A stretch of 19,625 nt of DNA from an uncultured Oscillospiraceae bacterium (GTDB lineage: Bacteria > Bacillota_A > Clostridia > Oscillospirales > Oscillospiraceae), in NCBI GenBank assembly GCA_944385265.1, contig CALWWO010000122.1, forward strand, positions 1 to 19,625. Reading direction: 5' to 3'. Made by a program: the position numbers and the translations under genes. Every line of letters starts with the position of its first letter. Within the stretch, counting starts at the first letter, position 1. Below are positions 7,072-14,490 of the stretch, in pieces. The notes under the pieces were generated by a model that was not told the origin of the DNA, ran no database searches, and was given only the letters and a program-made list of their open reading frames with translations.

Positions 7072-7462
7072 TGAGACGGCAAAATTTCTGTATGCGTCCC
7101 GACAGAGTGAGTTTTCTCTAATATTCAAGTATTTCCATCCCTCGCGGTATAAAGAACGGTGGTGGATGGACGTTTTCGCTGTTAACCTTTAAGTAACTAC
7201 TGCATAACGGATCGATACTTCCTAAATGACGGCGGTTTTTTATAATAAAATTATAAAAGGTAAAAGGGCTATCCCCGCCGTACGTGAAAAGCTTCTGCGC
7301 TGCCGAAACGGAAGTTATTTAAAAGCGGTCTGTTTTCATATAAGCTGCATCAACGCAAAATCCCCCGCAAGTCTGATCGAGAATAGCGGAATAAACAGGG
7401 GGATTTTGCATTTGCGTTTAATATGGCGGCGGTGCGGAGAACAGCGAAAAGGAGGATTTTTT
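7072..7462 (+). other. 391-bp gap inside the AKR run
   Basis: No gene is supported. An in-frame extension of the next AKR back to ATG 7226 has no AKR similarity and no RBS. The gap holds a small inverted repeat (TCCATCC 7134-7140 / GGATGGA 7164-7170), a TATAAT at 7241-7246 with no good -35, and the long-stem repeat at 7355-7409. It may contain a promoter or leader for the downstream AKR genes. Confidence 0.4.
7355..7409 (+). repeat. 12-bp inverted repeat with 31-nt loop upstream of the truncated AKR
   Basis: GCAAAATCCCCC (7355-7366) and GGGGGATTTTGC (7398-7409) are perfect complements. The structure lies 53 bp before the AKR start codon. It would form a stable stem-loop in the leader. It lacks a U-tract, so it is not a classic terminator. 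Confidence 0.5.
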
Positions 7463-8338
7463 ATGAATACGAGAATTTTGGGAGAAGACCTGACTGTCTC
7501 CGCCGTCGGTTTGGGCTGCATGGGAATGACCCACGCTTTCGGCGCACCGGCAGATATAAAAGAGATGACGGAGCTGCTTGTAAAAGCCGTAGATATGGGC
7601 TACACCATGTTTGATACGGCTGAATGTTACACCGGCGTAAATCCGGACGGCAGCATAGCCTATAACGAAGAACTGGTGGGAGCGGCGCTGAAGCCGTATC
7701 GCAACAGGATAGTTTTAGCGACGAAATGCGGCGTGCGCCACATGGGCGACCATCTGGAGCTGGACAGCAGCCGCGAGACTATCCGCAGGTCGGTAGAGGG
7801 GAGCCTTAAAAAGCTTCAAACCGACCATATAGATCTGTATTATCAGCACCGTATCGACCCTAAAACAGAGCCGGAAGAGGTGGGCGAGACTATGGCAGAG
7901 CTGATAAAAGAGGGCAAGATCACCCATTGGGGCATATCGGAGGCAAATGAGGAATATCTGCGGCGGGCAAACGCCGTATGCCGCGTTACAGCGATACAGA
8001 ACAGACTGTCTATGATGTACCGCGACTATGAAAAGCTGTTTCCCGTGCTGGAGGAGCTGAAAGTGGGATTCGTGGCGTTCAGTCCGCTTGCCAACGGGTT
8101 TTTAAGCGCCAGATATCGCGACGATTCGCAATTTGAGCGGAGCTCCGCTGATTTCAGAGGATCAATGCCGCAGTTTTCAAAAGAGGGTATCGCGCAGAAT
8201 GCGGAGCTGCTGGCTCTTATAGAAAATACGGCAAAGGAGAAAAACGCAACTCCCGCGCAGATATCTTTAGCCTGGATGATGGCAAAAAGACCGTACATAG
8301 TGCCAATCCCGGGCTCGCTGTTTTCGGACACCGTGTAG
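7463..8338 (+). pseudogene. Aldo/keto reductase truncated at the C-terminus (291 aa)
   Basis: An AKR of the type that begins LGEDLTVSAVGLGCMGM. The tetrad is present: D51, Y56, K88 and H129 (YYQHRIDP). The protein runs normally to AWMMAKRPYIVPIPGS (around residue 285), then reads LFSDTV and stops. Related full-length enzymes are about 325-330 aa. The missing part is the R-x2-x-N cofactor-binding segment and the last helix, which bind the adenosine phosphate of NADPH. None of the three downstream frames restores an AKR C-terminus, so this looks like a deletion or replacement rather than a simple frameshift. Start ATG 7463 has AAGGAGG at 7 nt; ATG 7226 is rejected. The product may be inactive, although the RBS and reading frame are intact. 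Confidence 0.7.
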
Positions 8339-8437
8339 AAAGCTCTGAAAAAACGATTTCCGATTGGGCAAAGCAGGCGATACAATAAAGAAAAACGACA
8401 AGACAGTAAATAAAAACTAGAAAGGAGAAAGTGCGAC

Positions 8438-9565
8438 ATGGAAAGATATTTTGCGGAAAACACACCGAAATTGGGCTTTGGACTTATGCGTCTGCCAAGA
8501 AAAGAGGACGGTAAGATCGATATCGAGGAAACAAAGCAGATGGTCGATAAATTCATAGACGCCGGGCAGACGTATTTCGATACGGCGTACGTATACGGTG
8601 GCGGCGATTCCGAGCTTGCGGTAAAAGAGGCGCTTGTGGACCGTTACCCGCGCGACAGCTATACGTTAGCCACAAAGCTGTGCGCGTGGCTTGGCGCTCA
8701 CGACGAGGAGAGCGCAAAGCAGCAGTTTTACACCAGCCTTGAGCGCACCGGCGCCGGATATTTTGACTATTACCTGCTCCATGCGCTTCAGGCGGACAAC
8801 TACACGCTCTATGACAAATACGGGCTTTGGGATTTCGTGAAGGAGCAGAAGGAAAAGGGGCTTATAAAGCACTGGGGCTTTTCGTTCCACGCCGGACCGG
8901 AGCTGCTCGACAAGCTTTTGACCGAGCATCCCGACGCGGAATTCGTGCAGCTTCAGTTAAACTACGCCGACTGGGAAAACCCGAACGTGACGGCGCGGGC
9001 AAACTATGAGGTGGTGAGAAAGCATAATAAGTCCATTGTGGTCATGGAGCCGGTAAAGGGCGGCGTTTTAGCGGAGCCGCCGGCTGAGGTATGCGACATA
9101 TTCCGCGCAGCCGATCCCAACGTGTCGTTTGCCTCATGGGCAATACGCTACGCTGCGTCTCTTGACGGGATCATCACAGTCCTCTCCGGCATGTCAAATA
9201 TAGAGCAGATGGAAGACAATATCTCCTACATGAAAAATTTCAGCCCGCTTGATGAAAAAGAACGCGCCGCCGTCGAAAAAGCGCAGGAGATAATAAACGC
9301 GATGAAATCCATCCCGTGCACAGCGTGCCGTTACTGCACGGCGGGCTGCCCGCAGAATATCCCGATACCGGATATCTTTTCAGCCCGCAACAAGCAGCTT
9401 TTGTGGAACAGAACGGAGGATGGAAACAGAGATTATGCCCGCGCTGTTCAAAACGGCGGCAAAGCGTCCGACTGCATTGCCTGCGGTCAGTGTGAAAGCG
9501 CATGTCCGCAGCAGATCCCGGTGATCGAATGGCTTCGCGACTGCGCCGCGCAGTTTGACGCGTAA
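8438..9565 (+). CDS. Aldo/keto reductase with C-terminal 2[4Fe-4S] ferredoxin domain (375 aa)
   Basis: An AKR barrel (about 1-285) fused to a bacterial-type ferredoxin domain (about 290-370). The AKR tetrad is complete: D48, Y53, K80 and H115 (YYLLHALQ). The iron-sulphur ligands are C294, C297, C300, C304 (CTACRYCTAGCP) and C346, C349, C352, C356 (CIACGQCESACP), the standard pattern for two [4Fe-4S] clusters. Such COG1453-type proteins are common in anaerobes and probably couple carbonyl/alcohol chemistry to ferredoxin-level electrons, but few have been characterised. Start ATG 8438 has AAAGGAG upstream. The preceding 99 bp has a weak TTCCGA-N17-TACAAT. It is followed after 12 nt by a second gene of the same architecture. 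Confidence 0.9.
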   Translation: MERYFAENTPKLGFGLMRLPRKEDGKIDIEETKQMVDKFIDAGQTYFDTAYVYGGGDSELAVKEALVDRYPRDSYTLATKLCAWLGAHDEESAKQQFYTSLERTGAGYFDYYLLHALQADNYTLYDKYGLWDFVKEQKEKGLIKHWGFSFHAGPELLDKLLTEHPDAEFVQLQLNYADWENPNVTARANYEVVRKHNKSIVVMEPVKGGVLAEPPAEVCDIFRAADPNVSFASWAIRYAASLDGIITVLSGMSNIEQMEDNISYMKNFSPLDEKERAAVEKAQEIINAMKSIPCTACRYCTAGCPQNIPIPDIFSARNKQLLWNRTEDGNRDYARAVQNGGKASDCIACGQCESACPQQIPVIEWLRDCAAQFDA

Positions 9566-9577
9566 GGAGGATTTTAT

Positions 9578-10687
9578 ATGGAATACAGGCGTTTGCCGCG
9601 CGGCGGCGAGGATGAAAAATTCAGCGTGCTCGGTCTCGGTCTTGGCGGTATCCAAGGCAGCTCCGATGAGGAGATCGAGGCGGTAATCGCTAAGGCGATC
9701 GAAAACGGGATAAATTTTTTCGACCTCTGCGCCGGCGGAAAAAACGTATACGCGCCGTTCGGACGCGCGATCGCGGGACGGCGGGAGAGCGTGTTTTTTC
9801 AGCTCCATTTCGGCGCAGTTTACAACGAAAAAGGAGAATACGGCTGGTCGCGCGATATTGATACTGTCCGGCGCACCTTCGAGTGGGAGCTTGAGACGCT
9901 TGGAACGGGCTATGCCGACTTCGGCTTTCTCCACTGCGTCGACGAGGATGGGGATATCGCAAAGCTGACGGAGAGCGGTATACTGGATTATTTGAAGCAG
10001 CAGCGGGAGAGCGGACGCGTCCGCCGCATAGGCTTTTCCTCACATACCCCGTCCGTCGCAAATAAGATACTCGATATGGGGATAGCGGATCTCATGATGT
10101 TCTCCATAAATCCGGCGTACGATCTGGAAAAAGGGGACGAATTGGGAATAGGCACCACAGCCGAGCGCGCGCAGCTTCTCCGCCGCTGCGAAGCCGAAGG
10201 GGTGGGCATATCGGTCATGAAGCCGTTTCACGGCGGCAAGCTGCTGGAGGCGAAAACATCGCCGTTTAACGCCGCGATGACGCGGTTTCAGTGCTTGCAA
10301 TATGCGCTCGACCGCCCCGGCGTGCTTACGGTCGTGCCTGGTGTGCGCGGGATTGAGGATCTTGACGCTCTGCTCGGGTTTGCAGACGCGCCGGCGGAGG
10401 AAAAAGACTACTCTATCGTCGGCAGGTTCACTCCGGCTTCGGCACAGGGGAGCTGCGTTTACTGCAACCACTGCCAGCCATGTCCCGCCGGTATCGATAT
10501 AGGTCTTGTGAATAAATACTATGACCTCGCTCTTGCGGGCGACAGGATGGCTGCAAACCATTATGAAAAGCTGACGGTAAAGGCGGACGCGTGCTTATCC
10601 TGCGGTCGCTGCGACAAAAGATGTCCGTTTAGCGTCGCTCAAAACGCACGGATGAAGGAGATCGCGGAGTATTTTAAGGATAACTGA
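9578..10687 (+). CDS. Divergent AKR-ferredoxin fusion lacking canonical catalytic Tyr and Lys (369 aa)
   Basis: The same layout as the gene before it: an AKR-like barrel (1-285), then Cys clusters C293, C296, C299, C302 (CVYCNHCQPCP, with only two residues before the last Cys) and C339, C342, C345, C349 (CLSCGRCDKRCP). The barrel keeps D49 (NFFDLCAGG) and H119 (GFLHCVD). The position of the catalytic Tyr, five residues after the Asp, is G54, and the Lys position in the following strand reads FFQLHF, with H77. Y58 lies nearby and might substitute. The start codon lies 12 nt after the previous gene, and AAGGAGG overlaps that gene's TAA, so they are co-translated. It may be an electron-transfer or heteromeric partner rather than a standard reductase; that is inference. 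Confidence 0.85.
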   Translation: MEYRRLPRGGEDEKFSVLGLGLGGIQGSSDEEIEAVIAKAIENGINFFDLCAGGKNVYAPFGRAIAGRRESVFFQLHFGAVYNEKGEYGWSRDIDTVRRTFEWELETLGTGYADFGFLHCVDEDGDIAKLTESGILDYLKQQRESGRVRRIGFSSHTPSVANKILDMGIADLMMFSINPAYDLEKGDELGIGTTAERAQLLRRCEAEGVGISVMKPFHGGKLLEAKTSPFNAAMTRFQCLQYALDRPGVLTVVPGVRGIEDLDALLGFADAPAEEKDYSIVGRFTPASAQGSCVYCNHCQPCPAGIDIGLVNKYYDLALAGDRMAANHYEKLTVKADACLSCGRCDKRCPFSVAQNARMKEIAEYFKDN

Positions 10688-10709
10688 TGTAAAGGATAGG
10701 TGAATTGTG

Positions 10710-11480
10710 ATGAATATTACAGCAAAGGCAGAAAAATATGTCGATAAGGCATTCGGCGGCAATAAGCTTCCGTTTTCGGGTACGGACGCCGAATTTACTG
10801 AACGGTTTGAAAATTTCGCGTTCGACGAGGTGGTAAACAACGATGATCTTGACGACCGCACAAGGATGATGGCGATCCTCGCGACGCTTATCGGCAGCCA
10901 AAGCGTTGATATGTATAAGGTGATGCTGCCCGCCGCGCTGAATCTCGGCGTAACTCCGGTGGAGGTAAAAGAGATAATGTATCAGGCGGTCGCTTACCTC
11001 GGCATAGGCAGGGTGGCGCCGTTTTTCGGCGCAACGAACGACGTCTTTTCGGCGCAGGGGATAGCTCTTCCGCTGGAGGGACAGGCGACGACGACGATGG
11101 AGGACAGGATTTCCAAGGGAGAGCAGACGCAGGTCGATATTTTTGGCGAATCTATGCGCGGTTTTTCACAGTCCGGACCGGAAGAGAGCCGCCATATAAA
11201 CAAATGGCTGTCGGGCAACTGCTTCGGCGATTATTATACGCGCCGCGGACTTGACTACAACCAACGCGAGATGATAACCTTCTGCTTCCTCTCGGCTCAG
11301 GGCGGGTGCGAGCCGCAGCTCACCTCGCATGCGGCGGCAAATATACGCATCGGAAACGACAAGACGTTTCTGATCAAGATCATCTCGCAGTGCCTGCCGT
11401 ATATCGGCTATCCGCGCAGCTTGAATGCGCTGCGCTGTGTGAATGACGCGGCAAAGCAGGCGGAGGAAGCAAAAAAATAA
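10710..11480 (+). CDS. Carboxymuconolactone-decarboxylase-family protein with two CMD domains (256 aa)
   Basis: An all-helical protein with two CMD/AhpD-like domains: one around residues 40-115 (DDRTRMMAILATLIGSQS, then LNLGVTPVEVKEIMYQAV) and one around 165-245 (LDYNQREMITFCFLSAQGGC, then HAAANIRIGNDKTFLI). Domain 2 has C200 next to E201 and H207, but neither domain has the CxxC of peroxidase-active AhpD, so hydroperoxidase activity is unlikely. These proteins frequently accompany cupins and AKRs, as here. ATG 10710 is preferred over GTG 10707, which is immediately before it in frame; AGG (10698-10700) fits either. The gene lies 22 bp after the AKR-ferredoxin gene and ends the run at a strong terminator. 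Confidence 0.88.
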   Translation: MNITAKAEKYVDKAFGGNKLPFSGTDAEFTERFENFAFDEVVNNDDLDDRTRMMAILATLIGSQSVDMYKVMLPAALNLGVTPVEVKEIMYQAVAYLGIGRVAPFFGATNDVFSAQGIALPLEGQATTTMEDRISKGEQTQVDIFGESMRGFSQSGPEESRHINKWLSGNCFGDYYTRRGLDYNQREMITFCFLSAQGGCEPQLTSHAAANIRIGNDKTFLIKIISQCLPYIGYPRSLNALRCVNDAAKQAEEAKK

Positions 11481-11486
11481 GGCGCG

Positions 11487-11519
11487 TTATACCGTCCCGG
11501 CGTAGCCGGAGCGGTATAA
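11487..11519 (+). repeat. Hairpin just after the CMD gene
   Basis: TTATACCG-tc-CCGGC pairs with GCCGG-ag-CGGTATAA around a GTA loop. It begins 6 nt after the CMD stop. It lacks a U-tract and probably stabilises the 3' end in front of the terminator that follows 2 nt later. Confidence 0.55.
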
Positions 11520-11521
11520 TA

Positions 11522-11574
11522 AACATCCCGCAAGGTCTTACAAATCGTGACCTCGCGGGATGTTTTGATTTTTT
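11522..11574 (+). terminator. Rho-independent terminator of the plus-strand AKR/CMD run
   Basis: AACATCCCGC pairs with GCGGGATGTT (10 bp). AGGTC/GACCT extends the stem past a single mismatch, with an 11-nt loop. TTTTGATTTTTT follows. Confidence 0.88.
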
Positions 11575-11616
11575 AAGAGCTTGTACGCTAAGCCGTTCAA
11601 TACGCCGCCCTCGTTT

Positions 11617-11643
11617 CTGCGCGCCGGCATATCCGGCGCGCAG
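11617..11643 (-). terminator. GC-rich hairpin between convergent genes
   Basis: CTGCGCGCCGG and CCGGCGCGCAG are perfect 11-bp arms with a 5-nt loop, 23 nt beyond the stop of the minus-strand hydrolase. There is no U-tract on the minus strand, so its role as a terminator is uncertain. It may work as a 3' barrier. Confidence 0.45.
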
Positions 11644-11666
11644 ATTATACGCAAAAGCGTTTTTAT

Positions 11667-12656
11667 TTACTGCATGGCTTTGCGGAAAAATTCCGTCATT
11701 TTATCAAACGGGATGACGTCCATCCTGTCGTACAGATCGGTATGCACGGCGCCCGGGATTATCATGAGCTCTTTATTATCGGCGTAGGGGTTATTCTTCA
11801 CCATATCGGCGTACGCGTCCCTCCCGAAATAGCAGGAGTGCGCTTTTTCTCCGTGTATGACGAGCACGGCGCTGCGTATCTCGTTAGAGTACTGTAAGAT
11901 CGGCTGATTCAAAAACGACATGCAGCCGGTGACGTTCCAGCCCCCGTTTGAATTGAGGGAGCGCGGATGGTACCCGCGGCTCGTTTTATAATAGTCGTAG
12001 TAATCCTTTACAAAGAACGGAGCATCCTCCGGCAGAGGGTCGACCACGCCGCCGCCGAGAGCGTAGCTTCCGTTTTTATAATCCTCGATACGCTGAGCGT
12101 TAAGCGCCTGCTTTTTTGCATACCGCGCGTCGGCTGAATCCTCGGCGTCGAAATATCCTTTCGCGTTTACGCGGGACATGTCGTACATAGTAGAGGCGAC
12201 GGTGGCTTTTATACGCGTGTCGATAGCGGCGGCGTTGAGCGCAAGTCCGCCCCAGCCGCATATACCGATTATGCCGATTTTCTCCGGATCGACGCCCTTC
12301 TGCACGGACAGGAAATCGACAGCAGCCTGAAAATCCTCAGTATTTATATCAGGGGACGCCATGTAACGCGGATTTCCGCCGCTTTCACCGGTAAAGGACG
12401 GGTCAAACGCGATCGTGAGAAATCCCCTTTCAGCCATGGCCTGCGCATAAAGCCCGGAGGCTTGCTCCTTCACCGCGCCGAACGGACCGCACACCGCGAT
12501 GGCTGCGAGCTTGCCCGAGGAATTTTTCGGCTCGTATAAATCGGCTGCAAGAGTAATGCCGTATCTATTTCTGAAAGTCACCTTGCGGTGCGCGACTTTA
12601 TCGCTCTTTGGAAATGTTTTGTCCCATTCTTCCGTCAAAATCAATTTTTCTTCCAT
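11667..12656 (-). CDS. Dienelactone-hydrolase-like α/β-hydrolase with Cys nucleophile elbow (329 aa)
   Basis: A cytosolic α/β-hydrolase of the YcjY/COG1073 type. The early strand VCGPFGAVKEQ (55-65) supplies the oxyanion region and FDPSFTGESGG the family turn. The nucleophile elbow is GICGWGG, which puts C133 where serine hydrolases have Ser, as in dienelactone hydrolases. H305 (PGAVHTDLYDR) is the likely catalytic His and E270 (IHGEKAHS) a candidate acid. I chose ATG 12656, with GGAGGA 8-9 nt upstream; an earlier ATG at 12677 lies within the previous gene, before that RBS. It starts one base after the stop of the 84-aa gene and so is translationally coupled. It is divergent from a LysR regulator that probably controls it. 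The substrate is unknown. Confidence 0.87.
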   Translation of the reverse strand: MEEKLILTEEWDKTFPKSDKVAHRKVTFRNRYGITLAADLYEPKNSSGKLAAIAVCGPFGAVKEQASGLYAQAMAERGFLTIAFDPSFTGESGGNPRYMASPDINTEDFQAAVDFLSVQKGVDPEKIGIIGICGWGGLALNAAAIDTRIKATVASTMYDMSRVNAKGYFDAEDSADARYAKKQALNAQRIEDYKNGSYALGGGVVDPLPEDAPFFVKDYYDYYKTSRGYHPRSLNSNGGWNVTGCMSFLNQPILQYSNEIRSAVLVIHGEKAHSCYFGRDAYADMVKNNPYADNKELMIIPGAVHTDLYDRMDVIPFDKMTEFFRKAMQ

Positions 12657-12657
12657 T

Positions 12658-12912
12658 TTATATATCCTCCGTTTCATTTTCGTCCTCTTTCTGCATGGAG
12701 TAGACCATGTGATCGAGGCAGTCTATTTTATATTGACACTTATGCAGCTTATCTAAAAGAGAGAGCCTGTGCTGGCACAGCAGCCGGTACTGCTCTTTGC
12801 GATTTTTATTTTGTTCCAGTTCCAAAAACCGTGCGATGAGAGAGGCGCTGCATCCGGCGTCCGACAAATTTCTCCGTATTTTGAAAATACGCTCGTCTGT
12901 GAGTGCTTTCAT
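12658..12912 (-). CDS. Small α-helical protein coupled to the hydrolase (84 aa)
   Basis: A real gene by its RBS (AAGGAGG 7 nt before ATG 12912), its promoter and its one-base spacing to the hydrolase start. No named family is claimed. The sequence predicts almost wholly helical structure: RIFKIRRNLSDAGCSASLIARFLELE, then KEQYRLLCQHRLSLLDKLHKCQ and KIDCLDHMVYSM. The second half resembles the helical dimerisation tail of MerR-type regulators, but no DNA-binding domain is present. It has no membrane segment. Three cysteines (C21, C46, C59) are present. It could be a partner or modulator of the hydrolase or of the LysR protein; that is conjecture from position. Confidence 0.8.
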   Translation of the reverse strand: MKALTDERIFKIRRNLSDAGCSASLIARFLELEQNKNRKEQYRLLCQHRLSLLDKLHKCQYKIDCLDHMVYSMQKEDENETEDI

Positions 12913-12936
12913 ATATTGCCGCCTCCTTACGCCTTT

Positions 12937-12965
12937 ATTTTATTTCCTTATCCGCAAAATAACAA
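12937..12965 (-). promoter_or_regulatory. Promoter of the 84-aa protein/hydrolase operon
   Basis: On the minus strand: TTGTTA (12965-12960), a 17-nt spacer, and TAAAAT (12942-12937). The start would lie near 12930, about 18 nt before the ATG. Confidence 0.5.
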
Positions 12966-12992
12966 ATACTTTGTTTTTATTCCGTGATATGC

Positions 12993-13022
12993 TTTACAGG
13001 CATTTCATAATAGATGTATAAT
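12993..13022 (+). promoter_or_regulatory. Promoter of the LysR gene
   Basis: TTTACA (12993-12998), an 18-nt spacer, and TATAAT (13017-13022). The -10 is overlapped by the dyad at 13018-13042, which suggests autorepression. The leader is about 100 nt. Confidence 0.6.
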
Positions 13023-13042
13023 AACTGTATCATAGTTATTAT
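13018..13042. promoter_or_regulatory. LysR-type operator dyad
   Basis: ATAATAACT and AGTTATTAT are perfect 9-bp arms separated by 7 nt. The ATAAC/GTTAT ends match the interrupted-dyad style (T-N11-A) of LysR-family sites. It sits on the -10/start region of the LysR gene and about 100 bp upstream of the divergent operon's predicted start. Confidence 0.6.
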
Positions 13043-13128
13043 GCGTTTGATCTACGCTATTTCTCCTTGCCAAATTGAGCAGTAGACAGAAAATACAGAA
13101 AATTATAGGTAAAAGGAGGCGGTGCGAT

Positions 13129-14031
13129 ATGGAAATCAGGGTGCTTCGCTATTTTCTTGCCGTCGCAAGAGAAGGGAATATCACAAGCGCGGCTAATTTT
13201 CTTCATTTGACCCAGCCGACGCTGTCCCGCCAGATACATGAGCTGGAGGAGGAACTGGGACAGCAGCTTTTGATCAGGAAAAGCCGGCGGGTGACGCTTA
13301 CGCCGGAGGGCGTACTTTTGAGAAAGCGGGCGGAGGAGATAATCGCCATGGTCGATAAGACGGAGGCGGAATTTACGGCAATGGAGAACACGGTCGCCGG
13401 AGATATCTATATCGGCGGCGGCGAGACGAAGGCGATCAGACGTATTGCGGACATCGCGAAAAGCCTGCGCGACGATTATCCGAATATACGATATCATCTG
13501 TACAGCGGCAACGCGCAGGACGTGACGGAGCGGCTTGACAAGGGACTTATAGATTTCGGTATTTTGATCCAGCCTGCCGATCTGACAAAATACGACTATA
13601 TGAACATCCCGGAAAAGGATACGTGGGGCATTATCATGCGGAAAGACAGCCCCCTCGCTAAAAAGGAGTTTATAGAGAAAGACGATCTCATGGGAGTGCC
13701 GGTGCTATGCTCGCGGCAGGCTATTTCGCCGAAAACTATCGGAAACAGGTTTGCCGATTGGTTCGGCAAGGATTTTGAGCGGCTTGATATCGTGACGACG
13801 TTCAATCTGGTTTACAATGCGGCTATTATGGTAGAGGCGGGACTGGGATACGCCATAACGCTCGATAAGCTTACAAACACGTCGGAAAGCAGCGAGCTGT
13901 GCTTCCGTCCGCTGAGACCGAAGCTGGAATCTGACCTCAATATCATATGGAAGAAGTATCAGATCTTTTCACCTGCGGCGGAGATGTTTCTTGAACGTTT
14001 GCGCGAGAGCTTTGGGGCGAAGGAACAATAA
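13129..14031 (+). CDS. LysR family transcriptional regulator (300 aa)
   Basis: A LysR-type regulator. The N-terminal winged helix-turn-helix (1-60) reads LRYFLAVAREGNITSAANFL, then LTQPTLSRQIHELEEELG and LTPEGVLL, all standard. The linker helix leads to a periplasmic-binding-protein-like effector domain from about residue 90 (GDIYIGGGETKAIRRIADI, then DFGILIQPAD). I chose ATG 13129, with AAAGGAGG upstream; an in-frame ATG at 13075 is rejected because it adds an 18-residue basic leader unlike the family. It is divergent from the hydrolase operon across a 216-bp region holding a dyad and two promoters, so it probably controls both itself and that operon. The effector is unknown. Confidence 0.92.
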   Translation: MEIRVLRYFLAVAREGNITSAANFLHLTQPTLSRQIHELEEELGQQLLIRKSRRVTLTPEGVLLRKRAEEIIAMVDKTEAEFTAMENTVAGDIYIGGGETKAIRRIADIAKSLRDDYPNIRYHLYSGNAQDVTERLDKGLIDFGILIQPADLTKYDYMNIPEKDTWGIIMRKDSPLAKKEFIEKDDLMGVPVLCSRQAISPKTIGNRFADWFGKDFERLDIVTTFNLVYNAAIMVEAGLGYAITLDKLTNTSESSELCFRPLRPKLESDLNIIWKKYQIFSPAAEMFLERLRESFGAKEQ

Positions 14032-14102
14032 GCTTACAAACACATCAGAGCGTATCCGCCATGAGAACGCGGCGTGCGATATACAGAAATATGAAAGGAA
14101 AT

Positions 14103-14139
14103 TATAACAGGCGGCGGAAATTTTCCGCCGCCTGTTATA
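14103..14139. terminator. Near-perfect 18-bp-arm hairpin between convergent LysR and membrane-protein genes
   Basis: TATAACAGGCGGCGGAAA and its exact complement are separated by a single T (the realistic loop is AAATTTT). It sits 71 bp after the LysR stop and 43 bp after the end of the minus-strand operon. No strong U-tract follows on either strand, so it is called a bidirectional hairpin terminator with caution. Confidence 0.6.
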
Positions 14140-14181
14140 GTGCGCAGCATGGCTTTAAGCCCGACTGTCTGTATCGCCGCT

Positions 14182-14478
14182 TTAACCTGTGATCCCAAAC
14201 CAGATCATCAGCGCGATCCCGACAATGAGAAATGCCGCGCCAACATATAGATAAGGTCTCTCCTTATACTGCTGATACTTATAGAACAGCCCGAACGCCA
14301 CCCCAAAAAACAGCAGGGACAGACTGCCTTTCCACGCGGAATTTCCCTTGATCAGACACATAATGGTCAGGATCTGGGTCGCGGTAACGATGTATTCCAG
14401 TGCGTGGCTTTTTGCCTGCACATCGATCTGTTCGTCGCGTTCATCTTTTACCGGTCTCTGTCTCGACGGCTGCTTCAT
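14182..14478 (-). CDS. Small membrane protein, DUF6442-like, three TM segments (98 aa)
   Basis: The function is unknown. A charged N-terminus with KDERDEQIDVQAKS (11-24) precedes three predicted membrane helices at about 28-43, 50-67 and 77-95. The DERD...KS motif just before the first helix also occurs in the neighbouring 143-aa membrane protein. The family name is from memory and not verified. ATG 14478 has GGAGG 8 nt upstream. It is the last gene of the operon with the XRE regulator and lies 12 nt after its neighbour. Confidence 0.8.
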   Translation of the reverse strand: MKQPSRQRPVKDERDEQIDVQAKSHALEYIVTATQILTIMCLIKGNSAWKGSLSLLFFGVAFGLFYKYQQYKERPYLYVGAAFLIVGIALMIWFGITG

Positions 14479-14490
14479 AGATTTTTCCTC

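Noticed and set aside
7226..7462. N-terminal extension of the truncated AKR from ATG 7226
   Set aside because: The added 79 residues have no AKR character and no RBS, whereas ATG 7463 has AAGGAGG and starts the family's usual N-terminus.
9380..9934. Long minus-strand frame opposite the AKR-ferredoxin genes
   Set aside because: It spans two well-supported genes on the other strand and has no recognisable domain.
14103..14139. Long inverted repeat as an insertion-sequence end or attachment site
   Set aside because: It sits between convergent genes as a single hairpin, with no transposase, target duplication or second copy.
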